From the NCBI GenBank assembly GCA_033763435.1, contig JANRKN010000072.1, positions 16,029 through 80,028 on the forward strand: a DNA stretch of 64,000 nucleotides. The letters are read 5' to 3'. Made by a program: the position numbers and the translations under genes. Positions 34,768-44,199 of the stretch are shown in pieces. The notes beneath the pieces are model-generated. The model was not told the DNA's origin and did no database searches. It was given only the letters and a program-made list of their open reading frames with translations. Source of the stretch: JANRKN01 sp033763435. GTDB lineage: Bacteria; Planctomycetota; Phycisphaerae; Phycisphaerales; UBA1924. Every line of letters starts with the position of its first letter. The stretch's first letter is position 1.

Positions 34768-35505
34768 TTACCCAACGCCCAGATACGCCTTGCGCACGTC
34801 GTCGCTCTCCGCGAGCTTCTTCGCCTCGCCCTCGAGCACGATCCGCCCAACCTCAAGCACATACGCCCGGTGCGCGACCTTCAGCGCCTGGTGCGCGTTC
34901 TGCTCCACCAGCAAGATCGTCGTCCCCGTCTGATTGATGTCGCGGATGATCTTGAAGATCGTCTGGACGATCTGAGGCGCAAGGCCCAGCGAAGGCTCAT
35001 CCAGCAGCAGGAGCCTGGGCCGCGCCATCAGCGCCCGCGCGATCGCCAGCATCTGCTGCTCGCCCCCCGAAAGCGTCCCGGCGTTCTGCTTGAGCCTCTC
35101 GCGCAAGCGCGGGAAGAGCGTCAGACCCTTCTCGCGGTCCTCGCGGATCTGCGCGCTCTCACCCGAGCCCCGCGCGTAGGCGCCGAGCTCCAGGTTCTCC
35201 TCCACCGACATGTTCGCAAAGATACCCCGCCCCTCAGGGCTCTGCGCGATCCCCAGCCTCACGATGTCGTGCGGCGCGACCTTCGTCAGCGCCTGACCCT
35301 CGAACAGGATCGACCCGCCCGAGGCCTTGACCATCCCCGACACCGCGCGCAGCGTCGTCGTCTTGCCCGCGCCGTTGCAGCCGATCAGCGTCACGATCTC
35401 GCCCTGATTGACCGTGAGCGAAACGTCGTGGATGGCGCGGATCGCGCCATAGCTCACCTGCAGGGATTTCACGTCGAGCATCGCGGGCATGGGGTCGCTT
35501 CTCAC
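34768..35505 (-). CDS. livF: Branched-chain amino acid ABC transporter ATP-binding protein LivF
   Basis: ATPase subunit of the LivFGHMJ importer, on the cytoplasmic face. 245 residues. Walker A GCNGAGKTTTLRAV, signature LSGGEQQMLAIARALM, Walker B RLLLLDEPSLGLAP, and the LivF-typical N-terminus LDVKSLQVSYGAIRAIHDVS. The GTG at 35505 overlaps the livG stop (GTGA); ATG codons at 35490 and 35481 are possible alternatives, the last giving the most typical N-terminus. It is the last gene of the operon, convergent with the FHA gene. Confidence 0.93.
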   Translation of the reverse strand: MRSDPMPAMLDVKSLQVSYGAIRAIHDVSLTVNQGEIVTLIGCNGAGKTTTLRAVSGMVKASGGSILFEGQALTKVAPHDIVRLGIAQSPEGRGIFANMSVEENLELGAYARGSGESAQIREDREKGLTLFPRLRERLKQNAGTLSGGEQQMLAIARALMARPRLLLLDEPSLGLAPQIVQTIFKIIRDINQTGTTILLVEQNAHQALKVAHRAYVLEVGRIVLEGEAKKLAESDDVRKAYLGVG

Positions 35506-36296
35506 TCCGCGCCGAGGTAAGCCTCGATGACCTTGGGGTTCTTCTGGATCTCGCTGGGCGCGCCGTGCGCGATGATCTGGCCGTAGTCCAGCACCGTGAT
35601 CCGCTCGCAGATGTCCATCACCAGCCCCATGTCGTGCTCGATCAGCAGGATCGTGAGCCCGAAACGGTCGCGGATGCCGCGGATCGTCTGCGCGAGTTCC
35701 TTCTTCTCCTGCGGGTTCATGCCCGCGGCCGGCTCATCGAGCAACAGCACCTTGGGCTCCGTCGCCAGCGCCCGCGCCATCTCCAGCCGGCGCTGATCGC
35801 CGTAGGGCAGGTTCTTGGCCTGCTCCTGCAGCCGGTTGTCGAGCTTGAAGATCGCGAGCAGCTCGATCGCGCGCTCGCGGATCGCCGCCTCTTGACCGCG
35901 ATAGAACGCCGTCCGGCAGACCGTCGAGAAGAACGAGTGCCGGCCTCGAACGTGCGCCCCGAGCCGGGCGTTGTCCAGCACCGAGAGCTCGCCGAAGAGC
36001 CGGATGTTCTGGAACGTCCGCGAGAGCCCTGCCTCCGCGATCTCGTACGGCTTTCGGCCCACCAGCGGCACGCCATCGAGCGAGATCGCCCCCTCGCTCG
36101 GGCGGTACACGCCCGTGAGCAGGTTGAAGCACGTCGTCTTGCCCGCGCCGTTGGGCCCGATCAGCCCGTACAGACCGCCCTTGGGCAGCGCGAGCGAGAA
36201 GTTCTGCACCGCCTTCAGGCCGCCGAACGAGATCGAGATCCCGCGCACGTCGAGCAGCGCAGCACCGGCCTGTGCGGTTTCGGGAGCGGCGATCAC
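35502..36296 (-). CDS. livG: Branched-chain amino acid ABC transporter ATP-binding protein LivG
   Basis: Second ATPase of the importer. 264 residues: GISISFGGLKAVQNFSLALP, Walker A GPNGAGKTTCFNLLTG, signature YGDQRRLEMARALA, Walker B VLLLDEPAAGMNP, and the LivG-type region LSRTFQNIRLFGELSVLDNA. The GTG at 36296 overlaps the livM stop. LivG and LivF heterodimerise beneath LivH/LivM. Confidence 0.93.
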   Translation of the reverse strand: MIAAPETAQAGAALLDVRGISISFGGLKAVQNFSLALPKGGLYGLIGPNGAGKTTCFNLLTGVYRPSEGAISLDGVPLVGRKPYEIAEAGLSRTFQNIRLFGELSVLDNARLGAHVRGRHSFFSTVCRTAFYRGQEAAIRERAIELLAIFKLDNRLQEQAKNLPYGDQRRLEMARALATEPKVLLLDEPAAGMNPQEKKELAQTIRGIRDRFGLTILLIEHDMGLVMDICERITVLDYGQIIAHGAPSEIQKNPKVIEAYLGAE

Positions 36297-37450
36297 GCAT
36301 CACCCCCGCGCCTGAAGATCTTCTTGAACAGCGCCAGGTCCCAGACCTCGCGCACGCCGAACAGGCCCTGAGGCCGCAGGATCATCATCAGAATCAGCGC
36401 CAGGGCGTACAGGATCAGCCGGTATTGCGCGAGGTCGCGCAGCACCTCAGGCAGCAGCGTGATGACGATCGCCGCGACGACCGCGCCCGAGATCGAGCCC
36501 AGCCCGCCCAGCACCACCATGATGATGATGTCGAACGAGCGCTGGAACCCGCCGTCGGTCGGATTGATCGCCCCGATGTCCATCGCAAACAGCGCCCCCG
36601 CGACCCCCGCGAAGAAGCTCGCGAGCGTGAACGCTCGCACCTTGTAGCTCGTGACGTTCACGCCCATCGCCTGCGCGGCAATCTCATCCTCGCGCACCGA
36701 CAGAAACGCCCGACCCTCCGACGAATTCTTCAGCCGATACACCACCACCAGCGTCAGCACCACCCACAGCCACACCCAGTACAGCGTCGTGTACGTCGGC
36801 AGCAGATTGAAACCCTGCGGCCCGCCCAGCATCAGGGGCAGCTTCCACACCGGCGCGTCCTTGCCCAGGCTCGCCGCTTCCCACGGCTGGATCTGCGACT
36901 GCGTGCCCTGCAGCAACACACGCACGATCTCACCGAACCCCAGCGTCACGATCGCGAGATAGTCGCCGCGAAGCCGAAGGCTCGGCAGCCCCACCACCCA
37001 ACCCGCCAGCGCCGCGAACAGACCGCCCGCGAGCGTCGCCGCGAGGAACAGGAAATCGCCCTTGCCGATCAGCGGCCCGACGAAGTCCGCCGCGCCCACG
37101 TGCGAGAGGCGCCCGCCCGCGAAGTTCATATCGCCGAAGAGCTTCAGCGAGCCGTAGTAGACCACGCCGGCGGCGACGTAGCCGCCGATCGCCATGAACG
37201 CCGCATGGCCCATCGAGAACTGGCCGGTAAAACCGTTCACGACGGTGAGGCTGACCGCCAGGATGATGTTGATGCCGATGACGAGCAGGATCTTGGACTG
37301 GAACTGCCCGATCGCGGGCCCCACGAGCAGGTACATCAGCAGGCCGACGGCCACCGCCAGGACCATCGGCCACAGCGTCGCCCCCACGCCGACCAGGCGC
37401 GAAGGCTGCTTCGAGCGGGCTTGTTCGATCAGGTGCGTCACGCGAACCAA
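36293..37450 (-). CDS. livM: Branched-chain amino acid ABC transporter permease LivM
   Basis: Membrane subunit of the importer, 385 residues from TTG 37450; the GTG at 37441 is an alternative, both placed after AGGAAAGGG. About nine membrane helices. Family motifs include NGFTGQFSMGHAAFMAIGGY near residue 74, VVGLPSLRLRGDYLAIVTLG near residue 168, and VLGGLGSISGAVVAAIVITL near residue 320. A charged, Trp-containing loop (SQIQPWEAASLGKDAPVWKL) is inserted near residue 190. Confidence 0.92.
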   Translation of the reverse strand: MVRVTHLIEQARSKQPSRLVGVGATLWPMVLAVAVGLLMYLLVGPAIGQFQSKILLVIGINIILAVSLTVVNGFTGQFSMGHAAFMAIGGYVAAGVVYYGSLKLFGDMNFAGGRLSHVGAADFVGPLIGKGDFLFLAATLAGGLFAALAGWVVGLPSLRLRGDYLAIVTLGFGEIVRVLLQGTQSQIQPWEAASLGKDAPVWKLPLMLGGPQGFNLLPTYTTLYWVWLWVVLTLVVVYRLKNSSEGRAFLSVREDEIAAQAMGVNVTSYKVRAFTLASFFAGVAGALFAMDIGAINPTDGGFQRSFDIIIMVVLGGLGSISGAVVAAIVITLLPEVLRDLAQYRLILYALALILMMILRPQGLFGVREVWDLALFKKIFRRGGDA

Positions 37451-37486
37451 CGTCCCTTTCCTGCCCGCGGCCGAGTCGCCGCGATC

Positions 37487-38422
37487 TCAGACCTTCTCGA
37501 CCGTCGCCTTGCCGAACACACCCTCAGGCTTGAACAGCAGGACGAGAATGAGGATGGCGAACACATACGCGTCCCGGTACTGGTCCGAGACGTACTGCAC
37601 GCCGAAGAACTCGATCAGCCCGATCATGATCCCACCCAGCACCGCACCCCGCACGTTACCGATGCCGCCGACGACCGCGGCGACGAACGCCTTGAGCCCG
37701 AGCATCACCCACATGCTGTCGGCGGTCTGCTTCATCTGCCCGCCGTAGTAGACGCCGTACAGGAACCCGCCCGCCGCCGCGAGCATCGAGCCCACGACGA
37801 ACGTGAACGAGATGATCCCGTTGACGTTGATCCCCATCAGCGCGGCCGTCCGCGTGTTGAAGCTCACCGCCCGCATCGCCGAGCCCAGCTTGGTCTTGAA
37901 GATGAGGTACTGCAGCGCGAGCATCAGCGCGATCGCCGTCGCCAGCACCACCGCGTGCACCAGCCGGAACTTGACGCCCGCGATGCTGAACAGCTCGCCG
38001 TCGGGCAGCAGCGTGGGCCACGCCCGGGGCGAAACGCCGAACGCCCACGGGAGCTGCCCCGCGTTCTGGAACAGCAGCGAGACGCCGATCGCCGTGATCA
38101 GCACGTTGAGCCGCGGCGCGCTCCTCAAGGGCTTGTAGGCCAGACGCTCGACAAGAAACCCGATCGCGCCGCACGCGAGCATCGCCAGCACCAGCACCAG
38201 CGCGCCCATGTACCAGGGCGGCGTGCCCGTATCGCCCAGTGCCTTGATGCCCAGAATCGAGGCGATCACGATCGAAAGATGCACGCCCAGCGCGAACACG
38301 TCGGAGTGCGCGAAGTTGATGAACTTCAGAATCCCGTAGACCATCGTGTAGCCCAGCGCGATGAGCGCGTAAAGCGCGCCCACCGTGAGGCCATCGGTCA
38401 GGGTCTGGAGGAACTGGGTCAT
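37487..38422 (-). CDS. livH: Branched-chain amino acid ABC transporter permease LivH
   Basis: Membrane subunit pairing with LivM. 311 residues from ATG 38422 (a GTG lies nine bases upstream). Helices begin with LTDGLTVGALYALIALGYTM and GILKFINFAHSDVFALGVHL, the LivH signature. Later motifs are MGINVNGIISFTFVVGSMLA and GLKAFVAAVVGGIGNVRGAV. It is separated from the binding-protein gene by about 100 bp that hold a terminator-like hairpin, so its expression may be a fraction of livJ's. Confidence 0.93.
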   Translation of the reverse strand: MTQFLQTLTDGLTVGALYALIALGYTMVYGILKFINFAHSDVFALGVHLSIVIASILGIKALGDTGTPPWYMGALVLVLAMLACGAIGFLVERLAYKPLRSAPRLNVLITAIGVSLLFQNAGQLPWAFGVSPRAWPTLLPDGELFSIAGVKFRLVHAVVLATAIALMLALQYLIFKTKLGSAMRAVSFNTRTAALMGINVNGIISFTFVVGSMLAAAGGFLYGVYYGGQMKQTADSMWVMLGLKAFVAAVVGGIGNVRGAVLGGIMIGLIEFFGVQYVSDQYRDAYVFAILILVLLFKPEGVFGKATVEKV

Positions 38423-38439
38423 CGTCGGCACATCCGCGG

Positions 38440-38478
38440 CAAACAGAAAGACCCCCGAGCCTTCACGCCCGGGGGTCC
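38440..38478 (-). terminator. Intercistronic terminator-like hairpin between livJ and livH
   Basis: On the minus strand GGACCCCC (to 38471) pairs with GGGGGTC (from 38456), a 7-8 bp GC stem with a 12-14 nt loop. It is followed by the T-rich CTTTCTGTTT. It lies right after the substrate-binding-protein gene and before livH. It may partly terminate or protect the livJ message. Confidence 0.6.
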
Positions 38479-38521
38479 AGATGCTAGCCGATTCTGAGCG
38501 TGGGAGCGAAGTCCGCCACGG

Positions 38522-39757
38522 TCAGTTCGTGGGCGCGGGGATGAACCCCGCGAACTTGGTCTGACCGCCCTGGATCTCGAGCATCACCGCGCCCTTGTTG
38601 GCGTTGCGCTGCGCGTCCATCGAGATCTTGCCCGTGACGCCCGGGAAGTCCTTCGTGGCCGCCAGCGCCGCCGCGACCGCCTTGCCGTCGGTCGAGCCCG
38701 CGCGGTCCATCGCGTCAAACAGCATCCGCGCCGCGTCGTAGCCAAGCGCCGCCAGCCCGTCGGGCACCTTCCCGAACTTGGCCTGGTACTTCTTCACGAA
38801 GTCCTGCACCTCGGGGCGGGTTTCCTCGTGCGAGTAGTGGTTCGAGAAGAACGAGCCATCGAGCGCGTCGCCCGCGTTCTTGAGCTCTTCGCTGTCCCAG
38901 CCGTCACCGCCGATCAGCGGCGCCTTGATGCCCAGGCGTCGGGCCTGGCGCGCGATGTTCACCACCTCGGTGTAGTAGCCCGGGACATAGATGAACTCCG
39001 GGTTCTTCTCGCGGATCGCCGTGAGCTGCGCGGAGAAGTCGTTGTCGCCGTCGCCATAGGCCTGCTCGGCCACCAGCGTGCCGCCCATCTTGGTGAAGGC
39101 CTCGTTGAAGTTCTTGCGCAGGCCGTCGGAGTAGGCCTGTGCACGGTTGTACAGCACCGCGCCCTTGGTGAACTTCAGGTTCTCCGAGGCAAAGCGCGCG
39201 CCGACATAGCCCTGGAAGGGGTCAATGAAGCAGACGCGGAAGATCATGTCGCCCACCTGGGTCACCGAGGGGTTGGTGCTGGAGGGGCTGACCATCGGCA
39301 CGCCCGCGCGCTGGGCGACGGGCGCCGCGGCGAGCGAGCGCGAACTGGCCACTTCGCCAAGCAGCGCCGCGACCTTGTCCTGCTGGATCAGCCGCGTGAC
39401 GACGGTCACGGTTTCCTGCGGCTTGCCCTGATTGTCATAGGTGATCAGCTCGACCTTGCGCCCCTTGATGCCGCCCGCCGCGTTGCGCTCCTCAACCGCG
39501 AGCTTGATCCCGTTGTCGGTCGAGACGCCGAAGGTCGCCTCGGAGCCCGTCATCGAGGCAAAGTGCCCGACCTTGATCGGATCGGTGGAGGGTGCCGCGG
39601 GCGCCTGCTGCGCCGCCTTGGGCTCGCCGGAGGCCTTGGGGGCTTCCTCTTTCTTGCACCCGCCCGCGAAGGCCATCACCGCCGCGGCCAGGCCCATCGC
39701 CAGCCACCGCGAAACCGTCCCCTGAGAAGTCCGCCGGATCACCGCTGCGTGCGTCAT
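38522..39757 (-). CDS. livJ: Branched-chain amino acid ABC transporter substrate-binding lipoprotein
   Basis: 411 residues from ATG 39757; a longer in-frame reading adds an Arg/Gly/Ala-rich stretch and hides the signal. A lipoprotein signal peptide ends in MAFAGGC, so the mature protein is lipid-anchored, followed by a Lys/Glu/Ala/Pro linker. The type I periplasmic binding fold of the LivJ/LivK family is visible: IKVGHFASMTGSEATFGVST, ERNAAGGIKGRKVELITYDN, VAALLGEVASSRSLAAAPVA and VPMVSPSSTNPSVTQVGD. The C-terminal lobe includes PDGLAALGYDAARMLFDAMD. First gene of the operon. The specific ligand (Leu/Ile/Val or another amino or organic acid) cannot be told from the sequence. Confidence 0.92.
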   Translation of the reverse strand: MTHAAVIRRTSQGTVSRWLAMGLAAAVMAFAGGCKKEEAPKASGEPKAAQQAPAAPSTDPIKVGHFASMTGSEATFGVSTDNGIKLAVEERNAAGGIKGRKVELITYDNQGKPQETVTVVTRLIQQDKVAALLGEVASSRSLAAAPVAQRAGVPMVSPSSTNPSVTQVGDMIFRVCFIDPFQGYVGARFASENLKFTKGAVLYNRAQAYSDGLRKNFNEAFTKMGGTLVAEQAYGDGDNDFSAQLTAIREKNPEFIYVPGYYTEVVNIARQARRLGIKAPLIGGDGWDSEELKNAGDALDGSFFSNHYSHEETRPEVQDFVKKYQAKFGKVPDGLAALGYDAARMLFDAMDRAGSTDGKAVAAALAATKDFPGVTGKISMDAQRNANKGAVMLEIQGGQTKFAGFIPAPTN

Positions 39758-40108
39758 CGTGGTTCGTCCCGTCAAAGGTTCGCTCGTGGACCCACAAGCT
39801 TGGGCCACCCGAGCGGGCCCACAAAGCGCGGGCCAGCGCGGAGCATACCCGTTGGCGACCCCGCCCGCAGCCCTCCCGATCGGCCCCGCCCCCACGGTCC
39901 GCGCGGCAACGCGAGCCACCTGACATCTCAACGCTTGCGAACGGCAAGCTCAGTGCAATCCCTTGGCACCAATCCCCTCCAAACCCCCAATTCTCGGACG
40001 ATCGCGTCGCTTGTTCGGATTCTTCGAGGGTATCTGGGCGGGTGCTGTGGGGATGGGAACCGGCGGCTCTGGTAGGACACTGGGGGTCGAAAATACCCTT
40101 GCGCGTCC
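39758..40108. other. Intergenic region upstream of livJ
   Basis: About 350 bp with no convincing gene. On the minus strand TATGCT near 39843-39848 could be a -10 for livJ, but no -35 matches. The rest is C/G-rich sequence with no clear hairpin or repeat. Confidence 0.4.
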
Positions 40109-40137
40109 TTGACTCAAAGTGCCGCTCCACCGATACT
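40109..40137 (+). promoter_or_regulatory. Sigma-70-type promoter of the GH15 gene
   Basis: TTGACT (40109-40114), a 17-bp spacer, and GATACT (40132-40137). Start of transcription is expected near 40144, giving a leader of about 325 nt before the ATG at 40470. This is one of the two best promoter matches in the window; the other is at 51029. Confidence 0.6.
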
Positions 40138-40143
40138 TGGGCT

Positions 40144-40469
40144 CGCGGCATGGCCGCGGGATCATTCCGGAGCGGGCACAGGAGCGGGCCAGACCGCTCA
40201 GAGATGGGAGAATCGGACAAAACGATCCACTAGTACGCCGACGGGTGAGGCGGTCGGACTGCGCACGGTGCGCCGATCACGCCAGCCGCCCGGGAGCGAT
40301 CACGAGCGGGCCTCCGATCGGCGGAGCATTCGTGGGCGGAACGGTCCGAAAGCACTGGTCCGGTCTTCCGGCAGGCGCAAGGGGTGGAGCAAAGCACGGT
40401 CCTGGGAGGGCCGGGGGTCGCGGGAGTGGGTGGGAGCGTTGGATGGGGCGTGGGCGATTGGAGAAAGCG
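40144..40469 (+). other. Predicted long 5' leader of the GH15 gene
   Basis: About 325 nt between the predicted transcription start and the GH15 start. No open frame here looks coding. Sequence is G/C-rich with several possible stems, but no known riboswitch core or terminator was recognised. Confidence 0.35.
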
Positions 40470-43400
40470 ATGAAGAATCCGAGCGAAGTGTGCCGGCGCG
40501 TGATGCCGGTGGTCCGGACGATGGCGGGCGTGCTTCTTTGCACGGCCGGCTGGGCGGCAGCTCAGCCCTCGCTGTTTGATCACAACCCCAGTGGCCAGGT
40601 CTTCAACCAGCCCGGCGGCATCACGGGCCGGGAGCCCGAGGTCGTCCGCGAGAACGAGTCGGTCGACCTCTGGTTCAAGATCGGCCCGAGCTTCACCTAC
40701 GACCGCGTCTGGATCTACTACACCCTCGACGGCACCGAGCCCCAGGGCTCCAACGGCACCGCGGGCAACGCCTCCACCCAGGTGATGGCGAGCTTCAATC
40801 GCCCGGGCCGCGGCCAGGAAATCTTCTTCCAGTACAACCAGCCCCGCGCCGGCGGCGGCAACGACGACTGGTGGAAGGCCACCATGCCTGCCGAGACCCG
40901 CCCCTATGCGCGGTTCATCAAGTACAAGATCTCCGCGCAGCGCACCACGGGCAACACCACCGAAGTCTTCGCCAACGGCGGACTCACCTTCTCGTATCTC
41001 AACAAGCTCGCCTGGCCCGGCGCCGGCGCGGGCAGCCCCAACCCCGCCATCGGCTACCCCGGCGTGAACTTCTGGAAGGAAGAAGCCTTCATCGGCAACA
41101 CCTTCACCGCCGCCATGCTCGACCAGAACGGCTCCTGGTGGGACATGTACTTCCCCACCCCCGGCGGCGTCCAGGGCGTCGGAACCCGCAACGAGGGCTA
41201 CGCCAACGGCGGCGACACCTTCCCCCCGCTGCTCTCCGTTGAGAAGCGCGGCCAGATGCACCTCAATCAGGCCACGGTCGGCATCCGCCCGGTCTCCACC
41301 GGCGTCACGCACTGGATCAGCAACACCGGCGGCTCCTCCTACTCCAACATCCAGCAGTCCTACCTGAACGACGACACCAACACCGTCCGCACCTCCCAGA
41401 CCCTCACGGCCAACGGCAACAACATCTCCGTCACCCAGTACGACTTCGCCCCCGCCGGCATCGACTTCCCCGATGGCCTCAACGGCACCGGCGAGCAGAA
41501 GCACATCCTCGTCAAGCGCATGGTCCTGCGCAACAACCTCGCCCAGGCCCAGGATGTCAACGTCTATCTCTACCTCGACCCCGCGCTCAACGGCGGCGAC
41601 ACCTACGACTTCATGTTCTGGGATCCGGCCCGCGGCTCCATGACCGCCTACGACAAGACTCGCCGCACCGTCACCGGCACCGGCGCGTTCATCAACCCGC
41701 CCGAAGAATATAACATCACCACCTTCTCGGGTTACGAGAAGAACATCGCGCTCTATCTCACGAGCGCCATGTACGTCGCCCCGGGCGCCGGCCATTCCAA
41801 CGGCGGCCCCGCGACCGACACCTGGCGCGACACCTCGGGCGATCAGAGCCAGGGCTGGATCGGCAAGCGCCTGACCCTGCCCCCGGGCGTCGACGTCGAG
41901 GTGAGCTTCGTCCTCGCCGGCGCGCACTTCCGCCCGGACCCGATCACCGACAACATCCCCGGCAACGACGGCGTCTACGACAACGAACTCGCCCCCGTGC
42001 TGGACTGGTTCTACCAGACCCCGGCCTCCGGCACGCAGGCCGCCACGGATGCCTACTGGACCAACTGGCTCGCCTCGGGCACCACGATCGACACGCCCGA
42101 TGCCGACTATGACCGCCTGATGAAGCGCGGCCTGCTCGCGACGGCCCTCCATCAGGACGGCGTCAACGGCGGCGTCGTCGCCGGCTATCACAACGGCGCG
42201 TATTACTACGTCTGGCCCCGCGACGCGATGTGGGCCGCGGTCACCCTTGCCCGCGCGGGCCACCTGCCCGAGGCGCGCAAGGCGATTGACTGGATGCGCA
42301 ACACCACGTTCCGCGATGTCGAGCCCTTCTTCGGCAGCAACCCCATCAACGGGCAGCAGCACCGGGGCTTCTGGAAGCAGAAGTACACGACCGACGGCTT
42401 CACCGTCTGGGGCGCGCCGCAGATCGACGGCACCGCCGTCTTCCCCTGGGCCGTCATGTGGTACTACGACATGACCGCGGACTACGGCTACCTCTTCACC
42501 AACTACGCCTCGATCTGGGACGCGGTCGCCGCGATGACCCGCGACTCGATCGACAACCGCCTCCGCTATGAGGAGTCCGTCAACCTCGTCTACACCAACA
42601 ACCTCTGGGAAGATCAGTACGACGTCTTCATCTACTCCAACGCCAACATCGTCCGAGGCCTCCGCGACTCGGCCCGCGCCGCGAACATCCTGGGCCGCCC
42701 CGCCGATGTGTCGAACTTCACCAACCTCGCCAACACCGTCAAGAGCGGCCTCGACGGGCGCCTGGACTGGAACGGCGAAAACACCGACGCCTCACAGCTC
42801 GGCATCGTCTATCCCTTCGAGACTCACTCGCCCATCGACCCCAAGGCCGTGAAGGTCATCGACCGCATCAACGGCGTCGCCAATGACCGCTTCGGCAACA
42901 ACCGCCCCCTCGTCAACTTCGCCAACTTCTTCAACAACGGCATGGGCTGGACCGACCTCATCAACCGCTACTGGGGCGACGGCTACTGGGGCAACGGCTC
43001 CTCCGCCTCCCCCTGGGGCGCGGGCCCCTGGTTCCTCACCACGATGTGGTACGGCATGTACTACGCCTACCGCGCCGACTACACCCCCGGCACCGGCGAC
43101 ATCGACAACCACAAGTACCGCCTCGACCTGCTCCTTGACCAGATCGGGCCCGTGGGCCTGGGCGCCGAGCAGATCGCCCCGCGCGGCATCCCCGGCCAGC
43201 CCAGCCCCCGCGACGTTGGCTCGCTGATGTACCCCGGTCAGAACGACTTCACCCTTCAGACCGCCTGGCCCAACGCCTGGGAGTCCATGTCCTTCTTCGT
43301 CGACTCGCTGATGGGCTTCCTCGACTACACCCCCGATGCCGCCAACGCCACCATGACCGTCAAGCCCAAGCTCCCCTCGAGCTGGAACACCATGACGTTC

Positions 43401-43922
43401 AAGAACGTTGAGCTCTACCAGTCGCAGGTGGGCCAGCAGCACTCGGTCGACATCACCATCGATCGCGAATCCACCCTGCCGGGCATCGAGGGCTCGGAGA
43501 CGCACACCTTCAAGAACACCAACGGCTTCAATCTCACCCTTCGCACCACGCTTCGTATCCCGACCTCGAGCGCGGGCCGTCTGGCGCCCTGCCGCGTGCT
43601 GGTCAACGGTGTGCAGACGTTCGACTACACCTACGACCCGTCGATCGGCGCGGTCGAAATGGCCGGCGTGCAGGCGACCCCGGTCGCGAACGCGCTGACC
43701 ACGATCAAGGTCGAGTATGCCCTGACGGCCGACTTTGACAGCTCGGGCTTCGTCGACTCCGACGACTTTGTGCTCTTCGTCTCGCACTTCGAGCTCGGCT
43801 GCACCGGCTCGGCCAACCCCGATGCGGCCTGCACCCGCAGCGCCGACTTCGACGGCTCGGGCTTCGTCGACTCCGACGACTTCATCGCCTATGTCTCGAG
43901 CTTCGAACGGGGCTGCAACTAA
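40470..43922 (+). CDS. Secreted GH15-type glucan hydrolase with two GC-type dockerin repeats
   Basis: 1150 residues from ATG 40470, giving a signal peptide (VVRTMAGVLLCTAGWAAAQ). The N-terminal ~100 residues after it form a starch/glucan-binding-like beta domain with VWIYYTLDGTEPQGSNG. A beta-rich domain follows, then an (alpha/alpha)6 barrel. The barrel shows YYYVWPRDAMWAAVTLARAG around residue 580, typical of glucoamylase/glucodextranase family 15. NLWEDQYDVFIYSNANIVRG around residue 710 is the likely catalytic-acid segment (W-E-D where many relatives have W-E-E). It likely cleaves alpha-glucans outside the cytoplasm. The C-terminus has two calcium-loop repeats, DFDSSGFVDSDDFVLFV and DFDGSGFVDSDDFIAYV, ending GCN. 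It has its own promoter and a terminator. Confidence 0.87.
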   Translation: MKNPSEVCRRVMPVVRTMAGVLLCTAGWAAAQPSLFDHNPSGQVFNQPGGITGREPEVVRENESVDLWFKIGPSFTYDRVWIYYTLDGTEPQGSNGTAGNASTQVMASFNRPGRGQEIFFQYNQPRAGGGNDDWWKATMPAETRPYARFIKYKISAQRTTGNTTEVFANGGLTFSYLNKLAWPGAGAGSPNPAIGYPGVNFWKEEAFIGNTFTAAMLDQNGSWWDMYFPTPGGVQGVGTRNEGYANGGDTFPPLLSVEKRGQMHLNQATVGIRPVSTGVTHWISNTGGSSYSNIQQSYLNDDTNTVRTSQTLTANGNNISVTQYDFAPAGIDFPDGLNGTGEQKHILVKRMVLRNNLAQAQDVNVYLYLDPALNGGDTYDFMFWDPARGSMTAYDKTRRTVTGTGAFINPPEEYNITTFSGYEKNIALYLTSAMYVAPGAGHSNGGPATDTWRDTSGDQSQGWIGKRLTLPPGVDVEVSFVLAGAHFRPDPITDNIPGNDGVYDNELAPVLDWFYQTPASGTQAATDAYWTNWLASGTTIDTPDADYDRLMKRGLLATALHQDGVNGGVVAGYHNGAYYYVWPRDAMWAAVTLARAGHLPEARKAIDWMRNTTFRDVEPFFGSNPINGQQHRGFWKQKYTTDGFTVWGAPQIDGTAVFPWAVMWYYDMTADYGYLFTNYASIWDAVAAMTRDSIDNRLRYEESVNLVYTNNLWEDQYDVFIYSNANIVRGLRDSARAANILGRPADVSNFTNLANTVKSGLDGRLDWNGENTDASQLGIVYPFETHSPIDPKAVKVIDRINGVANDRFGNNRPLVNFANFFNNGMGWTDLINRYWGDGYWGNGSSASPWGAGPWFLTTMWYGMYYAYRADYTPGTGDIDNHKYRLDLLLDQIGPVGLGAEQIAPRGIPGQPSPRDVGSLMYPGQNDFTLQTAWPNAWESMSFFVDSLMGFLDYTPDAANATMTVKPKLPSSWNTMTFKNVELYQSQVGQQHSVDITIDRESTLPGIEGSETHTFKNTNGFNLTLRTTLRIPTSSAGRLAPCRVLVNGVQTFDYTYDPSIGAVEMAGVQATPVANALTTIKVEYALTADFDSSGFVDSDDFVLFVSHFELGCTGSANPDAACTRSADFDGSGFVDSDDFIAYVSSFERGCN
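43728..43919 (+). repeat. GC-type dockerin repeat pair of the GH15 protein
   Basis: Two units of about 32 codons, each reading A-D-F-D-x-S-G-F-V-D-S-D-D-F and ending near Gly-Cys. They are closely matched at DNA level by 47323-47511 and 50714-50902. Confidence 0.8.
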
Positions 43923-43957
43923 GCTCGTCCCTGCTCCGACAACATAACGCCTCACCC

Positions 43958-43992
43958 AAGGCCCCGGCATGACGCCGGGGCCTTGTTCTTTG
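43958..43992 (+). terminator. Intrinsic terminator after the GH15 gene
   Basis: Perfect 11-bp stem AAGGCCCCGGC / GCCGGGGCCTT with a 5-nt loop ATGAC, followed by GTTCTTTGT. It begins about 35 nt after the GH15 stop. Confidence 0.85.
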
Positions 43993-44199
43993 TCACCCGG
44001 GCCATCCCCACCCTTCAGGACCCGGACAGTTGACCGAACCCTCATGCTTCTTGTTGCTACCAAAACATGAGATTGATCTGACGCACACGCGATGCTGACA
44101 GTGGGTGCAGGCGCCTGCTCCATACTTCCGGCTCGGGTAGACGGCGGTCCGTGCGGCCCGCGCCAACCCGAGCGCTCACGAGAAGAGAGAGAGCAGATC

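Noticed and set aside
36272..38497. Long plus-strand open frame across livM and livH
   Set aside because: Antisense to obvious permease genes; His/Arg/Gln-rich and without motifs.
40230..42362. Minus-strand open frame of ~700 codons opposite the GH15 gene
   Set aside because: Val/Gly/Ala-rich low-complexity shadow of the GH15 coding strand.
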